From NCBI RefSeq assembly GCF_002549795.1, contig NZ_CP021435.1, forward strand, positions 1,860,001-1,924,000: DNA of 64,000 nt. The letters run 5' to 3'. Positions 10,129-17,379 of this stretch are shown piece by piece. Under the pieces are notes generated by a model that ran no database searches, was not told where the DNA came from, and worked only from the letters and a program-made list of their open reading frames with translations. Source of the stretch: Halomonas beimenensis. Its GTDB lineage: Bacteria > Pseudomonadota > Gammaproteobacteria > Pseudomonadales > Halomonadaceae. Position 1 is the stretch's first letter, and each line of letters opens with the position of its first letter. The position numbers and the translations under genes were made by a program.

Positions 10129-10575
10129 ATGGGGCATGACATTCATCCGGTGGTGGCGGTCAGCGCCGCGGTCGTGCGCCAGGGGCACCTGCTGCTGGTC
10201 CGTCGGGCGCGGCCGCCGAAGGCGGGGCGGCTGGCGCTGCCCGGTGGCAAGGTGGAGCCGGGGGAGACCCTGGAGGCGGCGGTGCGCCGCGAACTGAGGG
10301 AGGAGACCGGGCTCGAGGGCGCCCCCCTGGCGTTGCTGGAAGCACTGGACCTGATGGATCGTGAAGGCCCGGATGGCCGGTTGCGATCCCACTACGTGCT
10401 GCTGGTGTATCGTGTCGCCGTCCAGGAGGGAGCGGCGCGGGCGGGGGACGATGCCGAGTCGCTGCACTGGCTGGACCTGGCGGGCCTGGAGGCCGCCGGA
10501 GAGGACGTGACCGACACCACCCTGGCCGTCGCGCGGCGACTGCTGGGGCCTTCGGTGGCGAAGAAAGGCCGTTGA
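10129..10575 (+). CDS. Nudix hydrolase
   Basis: A 148-residue Nudix-fold pyrophosphohydrolase. The Nudix box runs from Gly40 to about residue 63 (GGKVEPGETLEAA then RRELREETGL) and keeps the REUxEE metal-binding core. The N-terminus, HPVVAVSAAVVRQGHLLLVRR, is the usual first beta-strand. It would cleave a nucleoside diphosphate linked to some moiety, possibly a damaged or sugar nucleotide. The ATG at 10129 follows GGGAGA. A longer frame upstream would run through the tRNA and is rejected. The specificity is unknown. Confidence 0.85.
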   Translation: MGHDIHPVVAVSAAVVRQGHLLLVRRARPPKAGRLALPGGKVEPGETLEAAVRRELREETGLEGAPLALLEALDLMDREGPDGRLRSHYVLLVYRVAVQEGAARAGDDAESLHWLDLAGLEAAGEDVTDTTLAVARRLLGPSVAKKGR

Positions 10576-10663
10576 ACCCCGACAGGGCCGACACTTGCGT
10601 CGGGAACCACCAGACGGCATCCTGTGTCCATCGCCAGGATCAACCAAAGGGAGCTCTGGATCG

Positions 10664-11332
10664 ATGGCTTACCAAGACACTCGAGTGACGACGCAGCGGA
10701 CCGGTGCCGTCAGTACCAACAAGGTACTGCGTAATACCTACGGCCTGCTGGCCATGACCCTGCTGTTCTCCGCCGTCACGGCAGGCTCTGCCATGGCCCT
10801 GGGAATCCAGCAGATGAACATCCTGGTCTTCTTCATCGGCGCCTACGGCCTGATGTTCCTGGTGCACAAGACCGCCAACTCCGCCGCCGGCCTGCTGGCC
10901 ACCTTCGCCTTCACCGGCTTCATGGGCTTCACCCTGGGGCCCATCCTCAGCGCCTACCTCTCCCTGCCCAATGGCGCCCAGCTGATCATGACCGCCCTGG
11001 GGCTGACCGGGCTGACCTTCTTCGGCCTCTCCGCCGTGGCGCTGATCACCCGCAAGGACTTCAGCTTCCTCGCCAACTTCCTCATGGCCGGCGCGATCGT
11101 GCTGATCCTCGCCATGGTCGCCGCCCTGGTCTTCCAGATTCCGACCCTCTCGCTGATGGTGTCCGCCGGTTTCGTGCTCTTCGCCTCCGCGGCGATCCTC
11201 TACCAGACCAGCGAGATCGTGCATCGCGCGGGCGAGACCAACTACATCCTCGCCACCATCACCCTCTACGTGTCGATCTACAACCTCTTCGTCAGCCTGC
11301 TGTCCCTGCTTGGCATCATGAGCCAGGACTGA
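10664..11332 (+). CDS. yccA: Bax inhibitor-1 family membrane protein YccA
   Basis: A BI-1/UPF0005 inner-membrane protein of 222 residues with seven predicted helices from about residue 25 to 220. In E. coli YccA is a substrate and modulator of the FtsH protease, and other members are Ca2+-leak channels. The family C-terminal pattern is seen in ILATITLYVSIYNLFVSLL. The start at 10664 follows AAAGGGAG, and upstream in-frame codons lack a ribosome site. A terminator-like hairpin follows before tusD. Confidence 0.88.
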   Translation: MAYQDTRVTTQRTGAVSTNKVLRNTYGLLAMTLLFSAVTAGSAMALGIQQMNILVFFIGAYGLMFLVHKTANSAAGLLATFAFTGFMGFTLGPILSAYLSLPNGAQLIMTALGLTGLTFFGLSAVALITRKDFSFLANFLMAGAIVLILAMVAALVFQIPTLSLMVSAGFVLFASAAILYQTSEIVHRAGETNYILATITLYVSIYNLFVSLLSLLGIMSQD

Positions 11333-11359
11333 CGTCGACGCCGAGGCATGTCCAGCTTG

Positions 11360-11383
11360 CTGGCCCCGCTTCGGCGGGGCCAG
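11360..11383 (+). terminator. Terminator-like hairpin between yccA and tusD
   Basis: CTGGCCCCGC / GCGGGGCCAG with the stable TTCG tetraloop, followed by CCTGTTTCT. The stem is strong and the T-run short, so it may be partly effective. Confidence 0.6.
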
Positions 11384-11405
11384 CCTGTTTCTGCGAGGAC
11401 CTTTC

Positions 11406-11798
11406 ATGCGATACGGGATACTGCTGCTGGGGGCGCCCTACAGCGATCAGGCCAGCCACTCGGCGTTGCGCTTCGCGCGGGCGCTGCTGGCGCGGGGGCA
11501 CCGGCTGGAGGCGGTGTTCTTCTATCATGACGGCGTCTACAATGCCGCTCGCCTGGCCGCACCGCCGCAGGACGAGCCCCACCTGGTGGATGGCTGGGCG
11601 ACGCTGCATGCCGAGCATGGGGTGGCCCTGCAGGTCTGCATCGCCGCGGCCCTGCGCCGCGGCCTGCTCGATGAGCGCGAGGCCGCCCGACACGGCAAGG
11701 CGGGGCACAGTGTCGAAGCGCCCTTCGAGCTGACCGGCGTCGGCCAGCTGATCGATCTGGGCCAGCGCTGCGACCGGCTGGTCACCTTCGGGCCCTGA
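11406..11798 (+). CDS. tusD: Sulfurtransferase TusD
   Basis: A 130-residue DsrE-family protein and subunit of the TusBCD complex, which receives persulfide sulfur from TusA and passes it to TusE for 2-thiouridine synthesis at wobble U34 of tRNA. The active cysteine is Cys78 in LQVCIAAALRRG, the same position as in E. coli TusD. It is the first gene of a tight tusD-tusC-tusB-tusE-acpH operon, with an 11-base gap to tusC. Confidence 0.93.
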   Translation: MRYGILLLGAPYSDQASHSALRFARALLARGHRLEAVFFYHDGVYNAARLAAPPQDEPHLVDGWATLHAEHGVALQVCIAAALRRGLLDEREAARHGKAGHSVEAPFELTGVGQLIDLGQRCDRLVTFGP

Positions 11799-11808
11799 GG
11801 AGGACGCG

Positions 11809-12189
11809 ATGCACGACGTAACCGCCCCGACAGCCGGCGACCTGCTGGTGATCCTGCGCCATTCTCCCCATGGTTCGAGCTGGCTGCGGGAAGGCCTGGA
11901 CGCCGCCCTGGTGGGGGCCGCCTTCGGGCAGCGAGTCCACCTGTTGTTCATGGGAGAGGGCGTGACGGCCCTGGTCGAGGGCCAGCAGGCCGGGGCCCTG
12001 GGACAGAAGGGCACCGCCCCGACGCTGGAGATGCTCGAGATGTACGACATCGAGACGCTCTGGGTCGAGGCCCAGGCCCTGGCGCGCTTCGGCCTGTCGC
12101 CCGCCGACCTGATGCTCGATCCCGTTCCCCTGAGCGCCGATGCCCTCGCCCGGGCCGTCGCCACTCACCCGCTGGTGCTGACCTTCTAG
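11809..12189 (+). CDS. tusC: Sulfurtransferase complex subunit TusC
   Basis: A 126-residue DsrF-like protein of the TusBCD sulfur relay. The pattern LLVILRHSPHGSSWLREGLDAALVGAAF at residues 10-37 (shown here only by its ends, LLVIL to GAAF) is typical of the family's first beta-alpha unit. It has no catalytic cysteine, as expected for TusC, which has a structural role in the hexamer. GAGGACG precedes the ATG, and it sits between tusD and tusB with short gaps. Confidence 0.92.
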   Translation: MHDVTAPTAGDLLVILRHSPHGSSWLREGLDAALVGAAFGQRVHLLFMGEGVTALVEGQQAGALGQKGTAPTLEMLEMYDIETLWVEAQALARFGLSPADLMLDPVPLSADALARAVATHPLVLTF

Positions 12190-12206
12190 CCTGGAGCCCG
12201 CCGCCC

Positions 12207-12497
12207 ATGAAACTGCATATCCTGAACCGCTCGCCGGCCAGCAGCCAGGTGCCCGCCCAGGCGCTGAGCGCCATGGGGCCGGAGGATCGGCTGCTGTTGA
12301 TCGAGGATGGCGTCCAGGGGGCATTGCCGGCGCTCATCCATCATTACGCGGCCATCCCGGGGCGGCTCTACGCCTTGCGCGAGGACCTCGTCGCCAGGGG
12401 GTTGATCGGCCGCTGCGACGGGACCGTCCAGGTGGTGGACGTGGATGGCTTCGTGACGCTGACCGAGGAAGCCGAGCAGACGCTGAGTTGGTACTGA
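12207..12497 (+). CDS. tusB: Sulfurtransferase complex subunit TusB
   Basis: A 96-residue DsrH-family protein, third partner of the TusBCD hexamer. It shows the family start MKLHILNRSP, the LLLIEDGVQ strand and a C-terminal TEEAEQTLSWY close to E. coli TusB. It lies 17 bases after tusC and 3 bases before tusE, consistent with translational coupling. Confidence 0.92.
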   Translation: MKLHILNRSPASSQVPAQALSAMGPEDRLLLIEDGVQGALPALIHHYAAIPGRLYALREDLVARGLIGRCDGTVQVVDVDGFVTLTEEAEQTLSWY

Positions 12498-12500
12498 ACG

Positions 12501-12854
12501 ATGGCAAGCACGGAATTATACCGTTATCTTACCGTGGCCGGGGTCCGGATCGGGCTGGATCCGGAAGGCTATCTGGTCGATCTCGACCAGTGGTCCCCGG
12601 CCGTGGCCGAGGCCCTGGCCGAGGAGGAAGGGGTGACGCTGACGGCCGAACATTGGGAGGTGCTGGAGGTGTTGCGGGACTTCTATGCCCGCTATGAGAT
12701 GGCGCCGGCGATGCGTCCGCTGGTCAAGGCGGTCGGCCGGGCCCTTGGCCCGGACAAGGGGCGCTCGATTCATCTGATGCGCCTCTTCCCCGGCAGCCCG
12801 GCCAAGGTGGCGGCCCGCCTGGCCGGCCTGCCCAAGCCCGCGAATTGTCTCTGA
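12501..12854 (+). CDS. tusE: TusE/DsrC-family sulfur carrier
   Basis: A 117-residue DsrC-family protein that accepts sulfur from TusBCD and delivers it to the tRNA thiouridylase MnmA. The conserved penultimate cysteine is present (Cys116 in PANCL), after the typical IHLMRLFPGSPAKVAARLAG arm. The second cysteine of true DsrC proteins is absent, supporting a TusE role in tRNA thiolation rather than dissimilatory sulfite metabolism. It is followed at once by acpH. Confidence 0.92.
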   Translation: MASTELYRYLTVAGVRIGLDPEGYLVDLDQWSPAVAEALAEEEGVTLTAEHWEVLEVLRDFYARYEMAPAMRPLVKAVGRALGPDKGRSIHLMRLFPGSPAKVAARLAGLPKPANCL

Positions 12855-12855
12855 C

Positions 12856-13440
12856 ATGAACTTCCTGGCCCACGGCTGGCTGGCGCGGGGAGGTAGCGAC
12901 GACTTCCTCTACGGCAACCTCGTCGCCGACGGCGTCAAGGGCGGGGATCTCGGCGGCTGGCACGTCGCGGTCGCCGAGGGCATCCGCCACCACCGGCGGG
13001 TCGATGCCTTCGTCGATGCCCACCCCGCGGTGCGGCAGGCCCGAGCCCTGGCGCCGGATGGCCGGCGCCGCTATGCCGGCATCGCCCTCGACGTGCTCTG
13101 GGATCACTTCCTGGCCATCCGGCTGCCGCGCCAGGAGCGGGATGTCCTCGTCCAGCGCTGTTACCGGCTGCTGGAGGAGCGTCCGGCTCCCGCCCGCCTG
13201 GCGGCGATGATGCCGGTGCTGGTGCGCCAGGACTGGCTGCGGGGCTATGCCGACTTCCGCTTCACCTGCCGTGCCGTGGAAGGCATCGGTCGACGGCTGT
13301 CCGGTCCGAATCGCCTGGCCGAGCTGCTGCCCTGGCTGGAGCGCGACTACGACCGGCTGGAGGCGGTCTTCTGCCGGCTCTGGGACGACGTGGCCCCGGC
13401 CCTGGAGATCCCCCCGGGCCGCGACCTCAATCGCCCCTGA
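12856..13440 (+). CDS. acpH: Acyl carrier protein phosphodiesterase
   Basis: A 194-residue AcpH/DUF479 protein that removes the 4'-phosphopantetheine group from holo-ACP. Family marks are MNFLAHGWLA, YGNLVADGVKG, the histidine-rich GIRHHRRVDAFVDAHP block and YAGIALDVLWDHFLA, which carry the metal-binding His/Asp residues of this HD-like fold. It starts one base after the tusE stop, so it is probably the last gene of the tus operon. It converges on moeA with a 14-base overlap. Confidence 0.9.
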   Translation: MNFLAHGWLARGGSDDFLYGNLVADGVKGGDLGGWHVAVAEGIRHHRRVDAFVDAHPAVRQARALAPDGRRRYAGIALDVLWDHFLAIRLPRQERDVLVQRCYRLLEERPAPARLAAMMPVLVRQDWLRGYADFRFTCRAVEGIGRRLSGPNRLAELLPWLERDYDRLEAVFCRLWDDVAPALEIPPGRDLNRP

Positions 13441-14641
13441 GCCACAGGCACTCGACGGCCGCGCCCGGGGCGATGCTGGTGTTCGGCGGGATGACCGCCA
13501 GGCCGTCGGCGCCGATGCAGGACGACAGCACTCCCGAGTTCTGGTCCCTGAAGGCCCGGGCCACTATGCCCTCGGCGGCGAAGTCCAGGGCGACCCGCAT
13601 GTAGTGCTGCCGCGGCCCGGTGCGGGTCTCGAAGTCGGCGCGTGCCACCAGCTTGGGCAGCGCCGACAGGGCCGGACAGGCGAGCATCGCCCCGATCAGC
13701 GGCCGCAGGAACAGCCAGGCGCCGACGAAGCCGGAGACCGGGTTGCCGGGCAGCCCGACGAAGCGGGCCTCGCCACCGGGCGCCGCACGACGGGACAGGC
13801 GCCCCAGGGCCAGCGGCTTGCCGGGGCGGATGGCCAGCCGCCACAGGTCGAGCCGGCCGAGGGCCTCCAGGGCGGCCTTGACGTGATCCTCCTCGCCGAC
13901 GCTGACGCCGCCGGTGGATACCACCACATCGGCGTCCTCGGCGGCCTCCTTCAGGACCCGACGGGTGCCCGCGGCGTCGTCCGGTACCGTCGCGAGGTGC
14001 ACCACCTCGGCCCCGAAGCGGGTCAGTAGCGTCCGCAGCATCGGCCGGTTGGAATTGTAGATCTGGCCGGGGCCCAGCGGACGGCCGGGCTCGACGATCT
14101 CGTCGCCGGTGGAGAGCAGGGCGACGCGCGGGTGGCGACGGACCTTCACCTCGGTGATGCCCTGGCCGGCGAGGTGGCCCAGCGCCGCCGCATCGAGGCG
14201 CGTGCCGGCGCTGAGCAGCCGGCCGCCCGCGGTCACGTCGCGGCCGCGTCGGCGCAGGTTGTCGCCGGCGGGGGTGTCCGCGGGGATCCAGGCCCGGTCG
14301 CCCTCGACCTCGACCCGCTCCTGCATCACCACGCAGTCGGCCCCGGCGGGCAGCTCGCCGCCGGTGAAGATCCGCGCGCAGCTGCCCGGGGCGAGGGGCT
14401 CGGCCGGCCGGCCCGCCGCGATGCGCTGGCTCACCGGCAACCAGCGACCGGCGTCCCGGTGATGGAGGGCATAGCCGTCCATGGCGCTGTTGTCGAACGG
14501 CGGTACGTCGAGCCGGGCGGTGACGTCCTCGGCCAGTACCCGGCCGCCGGCTTCCGCGGCCGGCACGGTCTCGCCGGGCAGGGCCTCGACATCCTTGAGC
14601 AGGGCGGCGAGTGCCGCCTCGACGGGCTGAAGCTCAGCCAT
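13427..14641 (-). CDS. moeA: Molybdopterin molybdenumtransferase MoeA
   Basis: A 404-residue MoeA that inserts molybdate into adenylylated molybdopterin to give the cofactor needed by the neighbouring formate dehydrogenase. Characteristic blocks are NSAMDGYAL near residue 50, IFTGGELPAGADCVVMQE, LSTGDEIVEPG, the STGGVSVGEEDHV active-site loop and GLPGNPVSGFVGAWLFL. The ATG at 14641 is preferred because AGG sits 5 bases upstream, and a GTG two codons earlier is an alternative. Its 5' end overlaps by 8 bases a small frame derived from a duplication of the moaB tail. Confidence 0.93.
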   Translation of the reverse strand: MAELQPVEAALAALLKDVEALPGETVPAAEAGGRVLAEDVTARLDVPPFDNSAMDGYALHHRDAGRWLPVSQRIAAGRPAEPLAPGSCARIFTGGELPAGADCVVMQERVEVEGDRAWIPADTPAGDNLRRRGRDVTAGGRLLSAGTRLDAAALGHLAGQGITEVKVRRHPRVALLSTGDEIVEPGRPLGPGQIYNSNRPMLRTLLTRFGAEVVHLATVPDDAAGTRRVLKEAAEDADVVVSTGGVSVGEEDHVKAALEALGRLDLWRLAIRPGKPLALGRLSRRAAPGGEARFVGLPGNPVSGFVGAWLFLRPLIGAMLACPALSALPKLVARADFETRTGPRQHYMRVALDFAAEGIVARAFRDQNSGVLSSCIGADGLAVIPPNTSIAPGAAVECLWLRGD

Positions 14642-14735
14642 GGGCACCTCGCTCGGGGATGACCCGATTGGCGAGAAGTGACAGAGAGCGGCATGGCTTG
14701 AGTCGGCCGGCTGCCTTCATGCAACGTTCACCCAT
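14634..14735 (-). CDS. 33-codon bridging ORF from a moaB-tail duplication
   Basis: A small frame starts at an ATG overlapping the moaB stop (8 bases) and ends in a TGA overlapping the moeA ATG (8 bases). Its last residues, KPCRSLSLLANRVIPERGAHG when read with one break after KPC, repeat the MoaB C-terminus [17 protein letters not shown]. At DNA level 14641-14703 and 14734-14786 are clearly related copies about 93 bases apart. I infer a tandem duplication of the moaB-moeA junction. Translation is possible through coupling, but function is doubtful. Confidence 0.4.
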   Translation of the reverse strand: MGERCMKAAGRLKPCRSLSLLANRVIPERGAHG

Positions 14736-15249
14736 GCTGACCCCGCTCGGGGATGACCAGGTTAGCGAAGTTGCACGGCTTGTGCCGACTGTCGAGCTGC
14801 TCGGCCAGGATCCCGTCCCAGCCGGTGCGGCAGGCCCCGGTAGAGCCGGGCAGGCAGAACACCACGGTGGCGTTCGCCAGGCCGCCCAGGCAGCGGCTCT
14901 GCACGGTGGAGCTGCCCACCTCGTGCCAGGACAGCTGGCGGAACAGCTCGCCGAAGCCCTCGATGCGCTTGTCGAGCAGCACCGACACGGCCTCGGGGGT
15001 GGAGTCGCGACCGGTGAAGCCCGTCCCACCGGTGGTGAGCACGACCTGGATCGCCGGGTCGGCGATCCAGGCCGCCACCACCGCACGGATGCGGTAGACG
15101 TCGTCGGGGACGATGCGCTTCTCGGCGAGGCGATGGCCCGCCGCGGTGAGTCGCTCCACCAGGGCCTGGCCGCTGCGGTCGGTCTCCTCGGTGCGGGTGT
15201 CGGAGACGGTGAGTACCGCCACCGACAAGGGAATCATCGGCTCGCTCAT
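14728..15249 (-). CDS. moaB: Molybdenum cofactor biosynthesis protein MoaB
   Basis: A 173-residue MoaB/MogA-fold protein that adenylylates molybdopterin or otherwise supports its metal insertion together with MoeA. Motifs are the [12 protein letters not shown] start, [18 protein letters not shown] (the molybdopterin-binding loop) and [15 protein letters not shown]. It lies between a DUF1244 gene upstream and moeA downstream, all reading leftward. Its C-terminal [14 protein letters not shown] tail is duplicated immediately downstream. Confidence 0.92.
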   Translation of the reverse strand: MSEPMIPLSVAVLTVSDTRTEETDRSGQALVERLTAAGHRLAEKRIVPDDVYRIRAVVAAWIADPAIQVVLTTGGTGFTGRDSTPEAVSVLLDKRIEGFGELFRQLSWHEVGSSTVQSRCLGGLANATVVFCLPGSTGACRTGWDGILAEQLDSRHKPCNFANLVIPERGQHG

Positions 15250-15250
15250 C

Positions 15251-15568
15251 TCAGCCCCGCCCCTGCTTGGCAGCCTGGCGGGCCTCGAAGGCGGCCTGCT
15301 GTTCCGGGGTGGCCTCGGCCTGGTACTTCGCCTTCCATTCGGCGTAGGGCATGCCGTAGACGTATTCCCGGGCGGCCTCGTAGTCCAGGGATTCGCCGCG
15401 CTCCTCGGCGGCGGCCACCAGCCACTTGGACAGGCAGTTGCGGCAGAAGTCGGCGAGGATCATCAGCTCGATGTTCTGCACCTCCTTGTGCTCGTCCAGG
15501 TGGCGCAGCAGTCGCCGGAAGGCGGCGGCCTCGAGTTCGGTGCGGGTGCTGTCGTCCAGGTGTTGCAT
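15251..15568 (-). CDS. DUF1244 family protein
   Basis: A 105-residue protein of the DUF1244 family (SMc04008-like), which is widespread in proteobacteria with unknown function. The family core FRRLLRHLDEHKEVQNIELM and FCRNCLSKWLVAAA, with two cysteines (CRNC, about residues 42-45), is present. The remainder is helical and acidic with a Gln/Ala-rich tail. The start follows GGAGCC by 7 bases. It ends 2 bases before moaB begins, so it likely heads a DUF1244-moaB-moeA transcript. Confidence 0.85.
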   Translation of the reverse strand: MQHLDDSTRTELEAAAFRRLLRHLDEHKEVQNIELMILADFCRNCLSKWLVAAAEERGESLDYEAAREYVYGMPYAEWKAKYQAEATPEQQAAFEARQAAKQGRG

Positions 15569-15626
15569 CGCATTGGCTCCATGCTGGTGTCGGGCCCCTC
15601 GGGGGCGATTCCCCAGCTTATCAAAA

Positions 15627-15648
15627 GACACCGCCCGTGGGCGGTGTC
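15627..15648 (-). terminator. Intrinsic terminator of the formate dehydrogenase operon
   Basis: A perfect 10-bp stem GACACCGCCC / GGGCGGTGTC with a 2-base loop. On the minus strand it is followed by TTTTGATAAG. It lies about 20 bases past the stop of the gamma-subunit gene. Confidence 0.85.
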
Positions 15649-15669
15649 GTGAGGGGATGGTGGAGGCGA

Positions 15670-16734
15670 TCAGCCGGGGGGGCGGGAGGCGGAGGGGGCA
15701 TCGTGCTTCGTCTCTTCCGGGGGAGCCTCGTCGGTCCTGCCCCTGACCTCCTCGTACCAGAGGTTGTGGTGCTGCTTGGCCCAGCTCTCGTCCACATAGC
15801 CGTGGGTCATGCCCTCCAGCACGCCCTCCGTGCCGATGGTGCCGATATAGATGTGACCCAGCGCCACCGCCGTCAGGCCCAGGGCACCGAGGGCATGAAT
15901 GACGTTCGCCCACTGCATGGTGTCGCGGGCCTGGTTGAAGTTGGGGAAGTCCAGCACCAGGCCGCTGATGACCACCACCAGGCCGACGCTGGCCAGCAGC
16001 CAGTACCAGATCTTCTCGCCGGCATTGGCGAAGCCGGCATCCGGGTGCCCCTTGCCGACCATGCCTCCGCCCTGGCGGAGCCACGTCAGGTCGTGGCGCC
16101 TGGGCAGGTTGTGACGCAGGAAGCGGGCCAGTACCAGCAGCAGCATGATGGCGAACAGTGGGCCCAGGTAGTTGTGAAGGGTCTTGGTGCCGGTCATCAG
16201 GCCGGCCCAGGCGCCGTCACCGAACACCGGTCGCAGCAGGGCCTTGCCGTAGAGCAGCATGAGGCCGGTCAGGCCGAGCAGGATGAACAGGCTGGCCACG
16301 CTCCAGTGCAGGGCGCGGTCCAGCACCGGCCAGCGCAGCAGCTTGCGCCCGGTGCGGGGCTCGTCGAGCCGCTGGCGGCCGACGACGAGATAGAACACCA
16401 GGATCACGCCCAGCATGCCGAGGATGGCGATGGCGCCGAAGGGCGAGACCCAGCGGTCGCGGATCTGCCGCCAGCCCTCGCCACTGGCATTGATCAGGTT
16501 GTAGGTGCTGTCCGCCCGGCTGTCGCGGAAGTTGGCGTCGATCTCGCCGCTGCGGATCTGCCGCCAGGTGTCGGCATCCACCGCGGGGACGGCGAAGGCG
16601 GCCTCCTGCCCGGGGGTCGCCTCGCCGGTCGTGGCGTCCTGAGCCCGGGCCTGCTGGCCCAGGGTGACCAGCAACAGGGTCAGCAGCAGGGCTGGCAGCA
16701 CCAGCCACCGGAGGTCCCGCATCGCGATGCTCAT
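15670..16734 (-). CDS. fdoI: Formate dehydrogenase gamma subunit, cytochrome b556
   Basis: A membrane subunit of 354 residues. A signal-like hydrophobic start (residues 9-30) is followed by a periplasmic segment of about 80 residues and then four transmembrane helices with haem-ligand histidines (LDRALHWSVASLFILLG, TKTLHNYLGPLFAI, VIHALGALGLTAVALGHIYIGTIG). It takes electrons from the Fe-S beta subunit to quinone. The long N-terminal extension before the first haem helix is typical of the FDH-N/O-like enzymes of this group. It is the last gene of the fdh operon and is followed by a terminator. Confidence 0.9.
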   Translation of the reverse strand: MSIAMRDLRWLVLPALLLTLLLVTLGQQARAQDATTGEATPGQEAAFAVPAVDADTWRQIRSGEIDANFRDSRADSTYNLINASGEGWRQIRDRWVSPFGAIAILGMLGVILVFYLVVGRQRLDEPRTGRKLLRWPVLDRALHWSVASLFILLGLTGLMLLYGKALLRPVFGDGAWAGLMTGTKTLHNYLGPLFAIMLLLVLARFLRHNLPRRHDLTWLRQGGGMVGKGHPDAGFANAGEKIWYWLLASVGLVVVISGLVLDFPNFNQARDTMQWANVIHALGALGLTAVALGHIYIGTIGTEGVLEGMTHGYVDESWAKQHHNLWYEEVRGRTDEAPPEETKHDAPSASRPPG

Positions 16735-16745
16735 GGTCTGCCTCC

Positions 16746-17360
16746 TTAGCCCCGCCGGGTGGCGTCATGGGCCAGCGAATCGGCCGCGGCCCGGGGATTG
16801 CCGGACCAGCCGCCATCCTCGTGTCCCCGCCGCACCACCCGCTGGCGGAAGATATCCGCGATCTCCTGGGCATCACCGGCGAGCAGCGCCTTGGTGGAGC
16901 ACATCTCGGCACACAGCGGCAGCTTGCCCTCGTCGATGCGGTTGGCGCCGTACTTGGCGTACTCCTCCTCCTTGCTGTCGGCCGGGCCGCCCGCGCAGAA
17001 GGTGCACTTGTCCATCTTGCCGCGCTCGCCGAAGGCGCTCTGCTGGGGAAACTGCGGCGCGCCGAAGGGGCAAGCATAGAGGCAGTAGCCACAGCCGATA
17101 CACAGGTCCTTGTCGTGGAGCACGATGCCGTCGTCGCGCTGGTAGAGGGTCTCGGTGGGGCAGACGGCGATGCAGGGGGCGTCGTCGCAGTGCATGCAGG
17201 CCACCGAGATGGACACTTCGCCGGGCTCGCCGTCGTCCAGGGTCACCACGCGGCGTCGCTGGATGCCCCATTCCACCTCGTTGGCGTTCTTGCAGGCGGT
17301 GACGCAGCCATTGCACTCGATGCAGCGCTCGGCGTCACACATGAACTTCATCGTTGCCAT
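16746..17360 (-). CDS. fdoH: Formate dehydrogenase beta subunit, Fe-S protein
   Basis: A 204-residue electron-transfer subunit with four [4Fe-4S] ferredoxin motifs. Visible cysteine clusters are CDAERCIECNGCVTAC, SVACMHCDDAPCIAVCPTE, DLCIGCGYCLYACPFG and DKCTFCAG followed later by CAEMC. It carries electrons from the molybdenum-bearing alpha subunit to the cytochrome b subunit. It lacks the C-terminal membrane helix of E. coli FdnH, which is usual for the shorter FDH3-type beta subunits. It is 11 bases from the gamma gene and 19 from alpha. Confidence 0.92.
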   Translation of the reverse strand: MATMKFMCDAERCIECNGCVTACKNANEVEWGIQRRRVVTLDDGEPGEVSISVACMHCDDAPCIAVCPTETLYQRDDGIVLHDKDLCIGCGYCLYACPFGAPQFPQQSAFGERGKMDKCTFCAGGPADSKEEEYAKYGANRIDEGKLPLCAEMCSTKALLAGDAQEIADIFRQRVVRRGHEDGGWSGNPRAAADSLAHDATRRG

Positions 17361-17379
17361 GATGTTCTCCCGTGGGCCG

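Noticed and set aside
12523-12535. Shared attataccgttat string at tusE and near the mgtC promoter (33418)
   Set aside because: The tusE copy lies in coding sequence, so the similarity is probably chance.
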